From JAMXLO01 sp963719805 (GTDB lineage Bacteria; Pseudomonadota; Alphaproteobacteria; Acetobacterales; Acetobacteraceae): a DNA stretch of 64,000 nucleotides. The DNA is taken from contig CAVRDF010000008.1 of the NCBI GenBank assembly GCA_963719805.1, forward strand, positions 1,550,001-1,614,000, read 5' to 3'. Every line of letters begins with the position of its first letter. Position 1 is the stretch's first letter. The position numbers and the translations under genes were made by a program. Shown in pieces: positions 42,928 to 52,621 of this stretch. The notes below the pieces were generated by a model that saw nothing but the letters and a program-made list of their open reading frames with translations, made no database searches and was not told where the DNA came from.

Positions 42928-44265
42928 GTGGTGGAAATTCGGGTTTGTCTGAGGTGGCCGCGGATCATGCGGCTACGGTGGAAATCTGGGTGGCAATCGC
43001 CTCCATCAGCGGCGGTGTAAGTTCGGCCATTGCTTCGGTCTGCATGTAGCGGTGCTGGAGCTGCCACTCGTCGTTGGCCTCGAGAAGCACGGCGCCGATC
43101 AGGCGGACGATGGCACTCTCGTTCGGGAAGATGCCGACGACGTCGGCGCGTCGCTTGACCTCCTTGTTGAGCCGCTCCAGCGGGTTCGTCGAATGGATTT
43201 TGGTCCGGTGCTGGACTGGGAAATCCATGTGCGCCAGCACGTCGGCCTCGCTCTCGTCGATGAAGGCGCCGAGCTTCGGCCACTTCGCCCGAAGCTGGTC
43301 GGCGACATGTCGCAGCGTCTGGCTGGCGTTCGGGCGATCGGGTTGGATGAACGCCTGGCGCAACGCGGCTGACACCATGCTCTGCTGCGCCTTGGGCACG
43401 TAGGACAGCGCGTTGCGCATCCAATGGACCCGGCAGCGTTGCCACGAGGCGCCGACGACGCGGCGGATCGCCGTCTTCAGCCCCTCGTGCGCATCGGAGA
43501 TCACGAGCTTCACCCCGCGCAGGCCGCGGCGAAGCATGCTCTTGAGGAAAGTCGCCCAGAACGTCTCGGCTTCCGACGGGCCGATGTGGAGACCGACGAT
43601 CTCCCGCTTGCCCTCGGTGTTGGCGGCCACGGCGATTATCGCCGCGACGGAGACGATGCGTCCGCCCTCGCGCTGCTTGAGGTAGGTCGCGTCGAGCCAG
43701 AGATACGGCCATTCGCCGGCAAGCGGGCGCTCGAGGAAGGCATTGACGCGGTCGTCGATGTCCTTGCACAGCTTGCTGACCGTGCTCTTGCTGATGCCGG
43801 CCAGCCCCATCGCCTGCACAAGGTCGTCGACGCGCCGGGTCGAGACGCCGCCGACCCAGGCCTCCTGGATCACCGCGACCAGCGCCTTCTCCGACGTCTT
43901 CCGCGGCTCGAGGAAAGGAGGGAAGTAGCTGCCCTGGCGCAGCTTCGGGATGCGTAGCTGCAGGCTGCCCAGCCGGGTGTCGAGCGTCCGGTCCCGATAG
44001 CCGTTGCGGTAGGTCGTGCGATCGCCGGACCGCTCGTGACGCCCGGCACCGATCAGTCCTTCCACGTCGGTCTCCATGAGCAGCTGCACTACGGCCTCAG
44101 CCACGCTGCGCAGGAAGTCGCCATCTCCGGCTTTGGCCAGCAGCTCGGCCAGCGGTAGTCTCTCCTCGGTCATCGGGTCCTCTCGGCCTCAGGGTGAAGC
44201 GTCGCAACTCCACCTTAGCCAGCCGATCCGATGGCCACCTCAGCTCGTCCGGGAATTTCCACCAC
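42928..44265 (-). mobile_element. IS256-family insertion sequence, about 1.34 kb
   Basis: Imperfect terminal inverted repeats of about 32 bp: the left end (42928-42959) starts GTGGTGGAAATTC and includes GAGGTGGCC; the right end (44233-44265), read inwards, also starts GTGGTGGAAATTC and ends GAGGTGGCC. The single transposase gene fills the element. The 8 bases flanking each side do not match, so no target duplication is seen. Confidence 0.9.
42965..44173 (-). CDS. IS256-family transposase
   Basis: 402 residues, full length. Recognisable regions are GRHERSGDRTTYRNGYRDRT, LRIPKLRQGSYFPPFLEPRK, WPYLWLDATYLKQREGGRIV (first Asp of the DDE triad), LVISDAHEGLKTAIRRVVGA (second Asp, SDAHEGL signature) and TNPLERLNKEVKRRADVVGI (Glu). 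RCRVHWMRNALSYV is the C/D(2)H-like family motif. It appears intact and may still move the element. Confidence 0.96.
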   Translation of the reverse strand: MTEERLPLAELLAKAGDGDFLRSVAEAVVQLLMETDVEGLIGAGRHERSGDRTTYRNGYRDRTLDTRLGSLQLRIPKLRQGSYFPPFLEPRKTSEKALVAVIQEAWVGGVSTRRVDDLVQAMGLAGISKSTVSKLCKDIDDRVNAFLERPLAGEWPYLWLDATYLKQREGGRIVSVAAIIAVAANTEGKREIVGLHIGPSEAETFWATFLKSMLRRGLRGVKLVISDAHEGLKTAIRRVVGASWQRCRVHWMRNALSYVPKAQQSMVSAALRQAFIQPDRPNASQTLRHVADQLRAKWPKLGAFIDESEADVLAHMDFPVQHRTKIHSTNPLERLNKEVKRRADVVGIFPNESAIVRLIGAVLLEANDEWQLQHRYMQTEAMAELTPPLMEAIATQISTVAA

Positions 44266-44513
44266 CAGCGCGGACGCTAACCCCGTGCGGCCGCTCAGGA
44301 TTCCGTCGGGGCGTCCGTGGCTTTCCGGCACTCCTTCTACGACGAGCCCCTCCACGACTTTCCCAGACTTGCGCGAGGCGCTTGTTCGAACAGGGCCTCG
44401 GCGATCTGATTTTCTCCATCAATCGAGGCCGGAAGTTGCCTAGGGACCATCAAGGAATCGTGGCCCTGCAGATGCTACAGGCCATCCGGTTCGTGCCTCG
44501 GACCAGATGGAAC

Positions 44514-45202
44514 CTAGGTGAAGGAGAGCCTGTCCAGAACTACCTTGACGGCATCCGCGGACCAGGCGCCGCCCGCGCCGTCCTGACGCCCCGCTCAGTG
44601 AGACGCGCGCCGATCTGACGCAGCGACAGCCCCTCCTGACGCATTGCCTGAACCAGCGGGCCGACGCCCGACACGAACGCCGCTGCTCGCTCCCGAAGGG
44701 CCGCACGGGCCGCCGTAGGGTCCGCCACGTAGGCGTTCAGTGAACCATCGCGGAGCGTGTCACGGTGGCCGCCCAGCTTGACGCCACGGGCCTTTGCGGC
44801 AGCCAGCGCTACCTTGGTGGACGAGATCATCGTAGCTTCGTGCTCTGCGACGGCTGCCAGGATGTGCAGCGTGAAGCGCGACGCCGTGGCGTTGTCGACG
44901 GCGGTGAACTCTACGCCGCTGTCCATCAGGTTTTGCAGGAAAGCGACGTTGCGGCTGAGCCTGTCGAGCTTGGCGATGGCCAGCGTTGCCCCGGTCAGCC
45001 GGCAGTCGTTCAACGCCTTCGCCAGCGCCGGACGATCTGCCCTCTTGCCGCTTTCGATTTCGACGTGTTCACCCAGTAGCGTCCACTGACCGCCGTCGAG
45101 GTGCTGCCTGATGGTTGCACGTTGTGCCTCGAGGCCGAGCCCTGAGGCACCTTGGCGGGCCGTTGAGACACGGAGGTAGGAGATGAAGCTGCCGGTGGCC
45201 AT
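44514..45202 (-). CDS. Serine recombinase (resolvase/invertase family), C-terminus frameshifted
   Basis: From ATG 45202: SFISYLRVSTARQGASGLGL with the catalytic Ser, LAIAKLDRLSRNVAFLQNLM with the family Arg motif, and AAVAEHEATMISSTKVALAA. A helix-turn-helix follows (LSLRQIGARLTERGVRTAR). The uncorrected frame ends at 44540 with an unrelated tail. Restoring one base in the G run at about 44575 gives GGAWSADAVKVVLDRLSFT and a stop at 44514-44516, the usual end of this family. It resolves or inverts DNA between short sites and is typical of transposons and plasmids. Confidence 0.88.
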
Positions 45203-45894
45203 GCGTCGGTTCCTGTTCAACGACCGTTGGTCAGGAGCCTACGGCGCTACTGGCACGGCTGATCATGCCGCTTGCAAATCACTGCCGAGTTCGGCGCATG
45301 GCTCGAGTGCGCTGACAACGCTGCTTGCTCGCGTGTCGCTCAGCGGGCTTGCTGATTGAGCGTTCACTGTCGCTGAGTGCGGCACGTGCGGCGACGGCGG
45401 GCGGGCCAGGGGCTGGCGCGGCGGACCCCAATCCCCCTCTTTTAGGCATGACTTTCTAATTCCGGTTAAAGCCCTCGTTGTTGTTATCGAAGATCAAGCC
45501 GCCAACTTTCAAACCCCGACCCCCGTCCCCCTTCCTCGTTCCCGGCGAGAGGTCGGGGTAACTTTCGGGAGAGTAGTCGAGGATACCATAGGGGGGCGGG
45601 CCCATGGTCGCCCTCAGGTTGCCATCAGGCTCCACTGCAGGGGCCCCTTCAGGCCTCCACCAAGTCCCGCCGCATGGCCTTTACAGCATATGCAAGCGCC
45701 TTCACCCTGCCTGACCACACACGAAGCCGACGTCGGGCTTGTCGGCGTCCACGGTGCCCTAGATGGCCCCGACGAACCCCCGGCGTCGCTTCAAGTCCTC
45801 AGCGGCGGCCTTCAGGTCAGCGGCGGGGCCGATGAAAGGTGTAGCGAGCTGGCGGTATCGATCGTCGCGTGAAGATGGGGACGACTGCCAATTA
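45203..45894. other. Stretch with no supported gene
   Basis: About 690 bp after the resolvase start. ORFs here (for example 45690-45872 and 45759-46025) are short, lack ribosome binding sites and have no recognisable family. It contains runs of G and C (for example 45593-45610) but no clear repeats. Confidence 0.5.
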
Positions 45895-46050
45895 CTAGCG
45901 GGTTGATTGAAGTAGGTTCCACTGTGAGACGAAGCCATTGGCCTCCGACCAGTCAGCAAAATCCGCTGCATAATCTTTGCACTCGACTGCTTCTTCCTGC
46001 CGCATGAACTGAAACTCTTCGTCATTGATCCAGGAAAAGTCGTAGCACAT
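45895..46050 (-). CDS. Possible small protein, 51 residues
   Basis: MCYDFSWINDEEFQFMRQEE continues with AVECKDYAADFADWSEANGF and ends at TAG 45895-45897. The acidic, aromatic-rich composition is coherent and base use is less GC-rich, as in the decayed gene next to it. No family is recognised and the ribosome binding site is weak. Confidence 0.3.
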   Translation of the reverse strand: MCYDFSWINDEEFQFMRQEEAVECKDYAADFADWSEANGFVSQWNLLQSTR

Positions 46051-46210
46051 CACTTGCCGCTCGCCGATTACTCTGTTGAGATGGGGTTTATTCGAACTGC
46101 GATGGCTTCGATGGTGCGCTGCTTCATTGTGCTCGTTCGTAATTTTGGATCGACAGTTTCAAATCACCGAACTCTCACTTCTCCTTAACCAAACGTTCGA
46201 TTTGACTGGT

Positions 46211-47736
46211 TTAAGGTTGGATTGAAATTTGGTTGTTTGCATCTAGACTCTGTAGGTTAGTGTGTTTTTGTCGGGTCAACACGTGTTTCGTTTTTGCTCT
46301 TTGCTGCGTGTTTTTGACTTCGCTGACGATGCTGGCGATGTGCTTTTGGACTCTGGCCGACAAACTCTGCATTAGAGCGGTGGTTTTGGACTCAACTTGC
46401 TTGCGCATCCTGCTGAGCTGTTCGCGGCGTGTATTTAGTTGTTGGCACTCTTCTGATCATTTAGTTTCTTCTGTTCCGCTGCTGTTTCGGTTTTTTGAGC
46501 TTGTTTCTGGTGCTCCTCGGCGCGAACACGATTTTGCTGCTGTTGCTGGGTTGCAAGGTTTTGTGCTGACAAAAGCTTTTAGCGGGATAGTTGGTTAGCG
46601 GTAATTACTCTCTTACCGACTTCGGCTGCTTGGCTGTTTCGAACGAGACTAGCTATCACTTGTTTCAGCAGCTCCGCTGGTGCAATGGCGGCTGTGCACT
46701 GTTTGCGCTTCAGCGCGACGAAGATTTCATCGGCTGAAGCATAGTCGCGCGTTATGCTGTTCGCAGTTACGATCTCGCCGAACGGCAAGTTCGTTCGACG
46801 CAGGAAGTAGCGAACACCGTCGGGGTTCGGACTCTTGGCGATGCATACGACATTGGTTGGCGCGTTTAAATGTATCGCTGAAACAACCGAAGCGTTTCGC
46901 GTCGTGAAATCGTTAAGGGCGGCTTTACTTTCCGCTTTCTGATGCAATTCCTCGGTATGCTTGGCCGCCTCTTTCGCATCCTCCGCAGCCAGGAAGCCGG
47001 TAACGCTGTAAGTTTGTAGTAGCACGAACTGGCGCTTCCTTAACGCGTCGAGCAGAGGCAACAGAACCTCGGTCGTCCACTGGCAATCTGGGCACGTGAG
47101 AACATGATCAGATCGTCACTGCTGAAGTCGGCAGGATCGCACGTCGTCAACAGCAGGAGTACTGACCAGTTTGCCTTTTTTCTCGATGCTTGTGTCAACA
47201 TAGCTTAAAAACCGTAACTCGATCGACACGGGATTTATTGCCAGCGAGCCGAATGGCAAACAGGCAGTCGCCTGCTTCTGGAAAACAGGATCGCCTTCCA
47301 AATTCCGAGTTACGTTTGCCATGTCCTGTCCGACGACCAGCACAGTAATATCTCGGCTGTCGGTTCCGAGAATCGTCGCGAACACCGGATCATTGCGGAG
47401 CTTGGTGGATGCCTTCGCGACGTTGCTTCTCGTCTGCATCCGCTTTTGCCTTGGCATCGGCCGCAGCCTTGGCGGCATGTGCCTTCGCGGCGGCGTCAGC
47501 CTGCTGGCGTTCGGCCTGTTGGCGCGCTGCTCTTCCCGTTGACGTTGCTGCGCGTCCGCCGCGGCCTTCTGTCGATCAGCATCGATTTGCTGTTGCTGGA
47601 TATACCGCTGTTGTTGCTGCTGTTGTATCAGTTGCTGTTGTTGTTGCTGTTGCTGTATCTGCTGTTGCTGTTGTATGGCGCCCAAAATCCCGCCAAAGAG
47701 GCCGGCGGGGTTTGGCTGGGCGCAGTTCAAACTCAT
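46211..47736 (-). pseudogene. Decayed gene for a Gln-rich coiled-coil protein
   Basis: Fragments read in order along the minus strand: LFGGILGAIQQQQQIQQQQ with long poly-Gln runs (start 47736); a coil KAHAAKAAADAKAKADADEK in a shifted frame; ITVLVVGQDMANVTRNLEGD; then TTEVLLPLLDALRKRQFVLL and EIFVALKRKQCTAAIAPAEL (47061-46579); an in-frame TAA at 46579-46581; NLATQQQQNRVRAEEHQKQA; a further shift; and QLSRMRKQVESKTTALMQSL to 46211. A related Gln-rich family of unknown function occurs in rhizobia. Four or more frame changes and a stop suggest real decay. The segment is AT-richer than its surroundings. Confidence 0.55.
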
Positions 47737-48136
47737 CGCTTCTGCAAGAGAAGGACGGCCAAAAGCAACAGTCGGAACATATTCAGTCTTCCCCAGCAGC
47801 CACCGCGACGCGAGGTCTCGGGCCGTTACATTCTCTCAGCGATCTTATTCCATAACCGGTTTTACGACGGTAGCCAAGCAGAATTGGGGAACAGGGGCGT
47901 TTTCCGCGGAAGAAGAGAGTAAGAAGAGACCCTTGAGTTCGTGGGGAATCGCGAGGATCTGCCTCGATGCAGGGTTGCAGGAGGGGCCGGGCGAAAGGCG
48001 GTAGCACATCGGGCAGCAACACTGTGGGCTCGCTACCCGCCTGCCCCAAGCAAGCGGCACGCGGAACCAGTTTGCAACGACGAACAGACGACACTCGGAA
48101 AGTACAGTTCGCGTCTGCGCCGCCGAGGTGATCACC

Positions 48137-48430
48137 ATGAGTTCCCGTTGGCTTCCAATGATCGGGCTAACAGCGCTGGTGAGCGGCGCAGCTACCTTAA
48201 TAACGATAGGCGGCTCGGCAAACGGACAGCCTGCGCCGGGGGCCTGCGGCTACTACCGGAACAGCTACGGCCACGAAGTGCCCCGTCCTTGCGGAAACTG
48301 GCGCACCAATTCCACTTCCTCGCCCAGCGGCGCTACGGCTCTCTGTGGCGACGGTACCTACAGCTACAGCGAACACCCCTATTCAGGCGGCACGTGCTCG
48401 CACCACGGTGGGGTTGAGCAACATCTGTAA
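48137..48430 (+). CDS. Exported DUF3761-like protein
   Basis: 97 residues from ATG 48137 (GAGGTG at 48125-48130; GTG 48128 possible). The signal peptide runs to about SANGQPA. The mature part contains YGHEVPRPCGNWRTNSTSSP and the DUF3761 signature ATALCGDGTYSYSEHPYSGG followed by TCSHHGGV. Function is unknown; the Cys/His pattern suggests a disulfide or metal site. 47737-48136 upstream holds no gene that I can support. Confidence 0.75.
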   Translation: MSSRWLPMIGLTALVSGAATLITIGGSANGQPAPGACGYYRNSYGHEVPRPCGNWRTNSTSSPSGATALCGDGTYSYSEHPYSGGTCSHHGGVEQHL

Positions 48431-48462
48431 GCCAGCCGAGTTTGAAACATCGCTGCGGCCGT

Positions 48463-50090
48463 TTATCTAGGCAGCCGGTCGGGCCTGTTGTCGGCGTCTC
48501 GTCTTTGCAGGGCTGGGGTTTCGTTCGCGCTCCACAGACGGAGGAGTCCGGGTGACACCTGCGGTGCATCCATCTTCGCGACGTAGGGCGCGGTAACGTC
48601 CGGCATGAAACGAAATCCGCGCCCGTAGCCATCCGACTCATTGGCTGCGTTAAGGTGACCAAGCAGTCCATCAGTGACGTTCTGCGGGACACCTGCTCGC
48701 CGCGCCTGATCCTCGAAGCGGTGCCGCCACGCGTGGGCGGGGTCTTTCGTCGTGTCGGTGATGCCGACCACCCTCCGAACCCAGCGACCGTGCTTCTTCG
48801 TAGCCGTACCCTTCAGCGTGCCGAACGTGTCTGGGCGGAGGTCGGGAAACAACGGCGACCCGGGACGCAACGCCTGAACGTAGGCAAGAAAGCCCTCAGC
48901 GACCAAGGCAGGGTGCAGGGGCACCATGCGTTCACTCTGAGGAGTTTTCAGTGACCGTGCGACGCCTTCGGCGTGAAGGTGTATGAACCAGGGCCCTTCA
49001 CCCTCGCGCCGCACATCCTCCCGCACGGATTGCGTAAGCTCGCCGAGCCGCGCGCCAGTGAAGCACAACGTCCACGGCAGCCAACGCAACGAGGCATCCA
49101 TCTCGCCGCGTGCTGCCCTCAGTAGGCGGCAGGCTTCGTCGTCAGTGTAGGGACCCCGCACGCGCCGGCCGCCCTTCTTGGCCCGTGGCGCGATCCCAGA
49201 GAACGGGTTCTCCACGAACGCGAGCTTTCGGTTGACCTTGCCCCATCTCCAGATCGGCCGTAGCTCGCCGATATCATTGGCGACCGTCTTGGTGGAACGA
49301 CCCTGCGCCAATCGGTGCTCCTTCCACGCCACCACATCATCGGCGGTGATCCGCGCAGCGTCAGTATGTCCCACGAAGTCCGTCAGCAGCTTGCCAGTGC
49401 GGATCCGATCATAGAGCGCCTTGCCGGTGGTGTCGGTCTCACTTGCCCAGGCGGCAGTCAGGTCGTCGACCGTGACGGCCTTCGGTACAACGTCAGGCGC
49501 CTTTCGCGTGTCCAGCGGGGGGAACTCCGCGAGTGCGGGATCAGGAGACCAGTCGCCACCCAGCCGGCGCCTCATAGCCTCGACGAACCGGGCCTTTGTC
49601 CAGAACAACGCCAACCCAAGGCGCTCAACAGACGCCGCATCCGCGAGATAGCCGTGCGAGGCAAGCAGTGCTCGAGCCTCCGCCCGATCCGTGGCGTCAG
49701 CTTAACGACCGGATTCTTCGATGCTTCTCCGAGGCCTCAGTGTCCTCCACCTGCTCGCCAAGCAGCGATAGGAAGATGTCGAAGTCGCCGAAGGTGGCCG
49801 GATCGTCGCCCCACGTTTCGGTCTGCGCCGCGATACCACTCGCCGCAAAGGGCATCGACGTCACGCTGGGTGAGCCGTTCCCCGCCGACGTGGGCGGCAG
49901 CAATGATTGCCTCAAAGCGCTCGATGACCGGACCAGCTTTAGCCTTCGCCTCACGGTGGTCCTTGGTTCCGAGCGTCACCTTCAATTCCCGTTTCCCGAC
50001 AGCCGCGCGTAGTTCGGCAGGCACAACCTTCCGTAGCCAATAGGTGCCGGTCTTGGGATGTCTATAAGGACGGACCATCGCGAGTGCCAT
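48463..50090 (-). pseudogene. Tyrosine-type site-specific integrase, frameshifted
   Basis: The N-terminus, MALAMVRPYRHPKTGTYWLR and KVVPAELRAAVGKRELKVTL (DUF6538-like), begins at 50090. The frame changes at about 49835 (GAQTETWGDDPATF in the next frame) and again between about 49730 and 49690. It then stays open to 48463 with the core-binding domain (AARITADDVVAWKEHRLAQG) and catalytic domain: CFTGARLGELTQ (Arg), AWRHRFEDQARRAG (HxxR), GLLGH and a Tyr near YGRGF. The full protein would be about 540 residues. It starts 92 bp from tRNA-Tyr and reads away from it, as usual for an integrase at a tRNA att site. Confidence 0.82.
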
Positions 50091-50181
50091 TTGCGCTACC
50101 CTTTTGTATCACCGCGGGCGGCGCTAACCTGCTGAATTGCCTGAAGAACTTGCTGCGTCAAGGGGTTAGTGGAGGGGAGCA

Positions 50182-50264
50182 TGGAGGGGGTTGGATTCGA
50201 ACCAACGTAGGCGTGCGCCAACGGATTTACAGTCCGTCCCCTTTAGCCTCTCGGGCACCCCTCC
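50182..50264 (-). tRNA. tRNA-Tyr (anticodon GTA)
   Basis: The minus strand begins GGAGGGGTGCCCGAGAGGC and ends with the matching acceptor strand CCCCTCC plus discriminator A. The anticodon loop CTGTAAA gives GTA (50228-50230). A long variable arm is present, as expected for class II tRNA-Tyr, and the T loop GTTCGAATC is normal. CCA is not encoded. Its 3' end is repeated at 35048-35061. Confidence 0.93.
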
Positions 50265-50334
50265 GCGCGGGACAGCGGCTCTAGGTCCAACCAGGGGCAT
50301 TGTCAACGAAGCCCTGACCCGCCACACCGCTGCG

Positions 50335-51369
50335 ATGCCAGAGCTTCCCGGACGGCACATTGCCACTTACCAAACCATCGAAATGCACACAGCCGGAGAG
50401 CCGGTGCGGCTGGTCCTGGAAGGTTTCCCGGAACCGCGCGGCGCCAGCGTGCTGGAGCGGCGGAACGATGCCGCCACGCGGCTCGACATCCACCGCCGCC
50501 GTCTGATGCTGGAACCGCGCGGCCACGCCGAGATGTATGGCGCTCTGCCTGTGCCGGCCGCGGCACCGGCGGCGTTCGGGGTGCTGTTCATGCACCACTC
50601 CGGGTTCAGCACGATGTGCGGCCACGCCACGATCGCGCTAGGACGCTGGGCCGTGGACTCCGGCCGCGTGAGCCTGCGCGCCGGGCGCGCCGACTTCGTC
50701 CTGGAGTGCCCATGCGGTCCGGTCGATGTGCACGTGAGTGATGGCGGCGCCTCGGTGGCGTTCGACAGCGTGCCGGCGTTCGCCGCGGAACTCGACACGG
50801 CGATCGAACTATCCGGCCACGGACGCACCCTCTGTGACGTGGGCTATGGCGGCGCGTTCTATGCCATCCTGCCAGCATCACGCCTTGGCTTGGACGTGGC
50901 CGCGTCGACCGCCGGAGAGCTGCGTGCCGGGGCGCTTGCCGTCGTCGCCGCGATCCGCGCGCGTGGCGCCGTACGGCATCCGACCGAACCCGATCTGTCA
51001 TTCCTCTACGGAGCCATTCTGACCGACGATGCGCCGCCGAGCGTTCCGTCACGGCATTTCTGCCTGTTCGGCGAGAGCCAGATCGACCGCAGCGCCACCG
51101 GCAGCGGCGTCACCGCGCGCATGGCGGTGGATGCGGCGCGCGGCAATATCGCGCCCGGGCAGCGGCGCAGCTTCGCCGGTGCCTCGGGTGTGCCGTTCCA
51201 GGCGGAACTGCTCGATGAGGAGACGGCGGGGCCGCATCGCGCCTGGCGTGTCCGTGTCTCCGGCAGCGCCGCCTACAGCGGCAGCGCGACGTTCGTCGTG
51301 GATGGCAGCGACGAATTGCGCGACGGCTTCGCGATCGAGGATGCGAGGCGCTTGCCGCTCATGGGATAA
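50335..51369 (+). CDS. Proline racemase family protein, probably trans-3-hydroxy-L-proline dehydratase
   Basis: 344 residues from ATG 50335. TIEMHTAGEPVRLVLEG opens the fold; Cys95 in FSTMCGHATIAL is the first catalytic residue. The second catalytic position, Cys in racemases and epimerases, is Thr255 in DRSATGSGVTAR. In this family Cys/Thr marks trans-3-hydroxy-L-proline dehydratases, while Cys/Cys marks racemases. The reaction would dehydrate trans-3-hydroxyproline to pyrroline-2-carboxylate. A class V aminotransferase-like gene follows 98 bp later on the same strand. Confidence 0.85.
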   Translation: MPELPGRHIATYQTIEMHTAGEPVRLVLEGFPEPRGASVLERRNDAATRLDIHRRRLMLEPRGHAEMYGALPVPAAAPAAFGVLFMHHSGFSTMCGHATIALGRWAVDSGRVSLRAGRADFVLECPCGPVDVHVSDGGASVAFDSVPAFAAELDTAIELSGHGRTLCDVGYGGAFYAILPASRLGLDVAASTAGELRAGALAVVAAIRARGAVRHPTEPDLSFLYGAILTDDAPPSVPSRHFCLFGESQIDRSATGSGVTARMAVDAARGNIAPGQRRSFAGASGVPFQAELLDEETAGPHRAWRVRVSGSAAYSGSATFVVDGSDELRDGFAIEDARRLPLMG

Positions 51370-51467
51370 GCCGCCGGCGTCTGCCGCGACGGCCGCGACG
51401 GCCGGGCGCTGTGCAACCAGGCACGCGCGGCGTAAAGACACAGCCCGGTCAAGCAAGGACGTTCTGC

Positions 51468-52616
51468 ATGCTGCCGTCGCAACGCACGTTGTTCGATATC
51501 CCCGAAGACATCTGTTACCTCAACGCGGCCGCGGTCGGACCATTGCCACGCGCCGTGAAGGCGGCAGGCGAGCATGGCGTGGCGCGCAAGGCACAGCCGT
51601 GGGCGATCGAACCGGACAATGCGCGGCGTCAGTTCGAGCGGGCGCGTAGTGCGGCGGCGCGATTGATCAACGCGGACCCGGACGATGTGGCGCTGATCTC
51701 ATCGATCAGCTACGGCGTGGCCACTGCCGGCAAGGTGCTGAGTGTGCCGCGAGGCAGCCGCGTCCTGCTGTTGCAGGACGATCATTCATCGCCGGTGCTG
51801 GAGTGGATGGGCGGGGCCGAGGCGCAGGGCTTCAGCATCGAGGTGGTGGCGCAGCCGGACGATGGCGACTGGACCTCGGCGCTGCTGACCGCGATCGACC
51901 GCGCGGGCGCGCCGCCGGTTGGCATGGCGTCGATCTCGTCGGTGCATTGGGCGGATGGCTGCGCGGTCGATATCGAGCGCGTCGGTGCGGCATTGCGGAA
52001 GGTTGGCGCGCGCTTCGTGATCGATGCGACGCACGGTGCCGGCGTGATGAATATTGACGTACGGCGGCTCGATCCGGATTTTCTCGTGTTCCCGACCTAC
52101 AAGTGGGTGCTCGGGCCCTACGGCCGTGCATTCCTGTATGTGGCGAAGCGCTGGCAGAACGGCGTGCCGATCGAACAGGCCGGGGCGCAGCGGCTCGACA
52201 TGAATTCGGAACGCGCGCCGTATATGCGCGACACCGCGTATGTGAAAAGCGCACGCCGCTACGACATGGGCGAACGCGACCACTACATCTCGCTGGAGAT
52301 GGCATCTGTCGGCATGGAGATGGTCGCCGGTTGGGGTCAGGACGCGATCGCCGAACGACTGCGCATGCTGACTGACCGGCTGGCGGACGGATTGCGCAAC
52401 TCCGGTGTGTTGGTCTCGGATGCGCGGGTGCGAGCGCCGCATATCCTGTGCCTGCACTTCCCGCGCGGCATGCCGGACGAGATGATCCAACGGCTGGAGG
52501 CGGAGAAGGTGTATGTATCGCCACGGCTCGGCCGGATCCGCATCAGCCCGCACGTGTACAACGACGAGGCTGACGTCGATCGCTTCGTGGAGGTGTTCCG
52601 CCGGGCTGCCGCGTAG
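51468..52616 (+). CDS. Class V PLP aminotransferase / cysteine-desulfurase-like enzyme
   Basis: 382 residues from ATG 51468 (MLPSQRTLFDIPEDICYLNA). Features: LISSISYGVATAGKVLS (PLP phosphate site), ASISSVHWADGCAVDIERVG, RFVIDATHGAGVMNIDVRRL (Asp and His contacts) and FLVFPTYKWVLGPYGRAFLY with the Schiff-base Lys. This branch includes kynureninase-like and isopenicillin-N-epimerase-like proteins; the exact substrate is not clear. No Fe-S genes are near, so a desulfurase role is unlikely. Confidence 0.87.
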   Translation: MLPSQRTLFDIPEDICYLNAAAVGPLPRAVKAAGEHGVARKAQPWAIEPDNARRQFERARSAAARLINADPDDVALISSISYGVATAGKVLSVPRGSRVLLLQDDHSSPVLEWMGGAEAQGFSIEVVAQPDDGDWTSALLTAIDRAGAPPVGMASISSVHWADGCAVDIERVGAALRKVGARFVIDATHGAGVMNIDVRRLDPDFLVFPTYKWVLGPYGRAFLYVAKRWQNGVPIEQAGAQRLDMNSERAPYMRDTAYVKSARRYDMGERDHYISLEMASVGMEMVAGWGQDAIAERLRMLTDRLADGLRNSGVLVSDARVRAPHILCLHFPRGMPDEMIQRLEAEKVYVSPRLGRIRISPHVYNDEADVDRFVEVFRRAAA

Positions 52617-52621
52617 GACGG

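Noticed and set aside
47446..47922. A Leu-rich plus-strand ORF with long Leu runs
   Set aside because: It is the complement of CAG repeats encoding the Gln tracts of the minus-strand gene.
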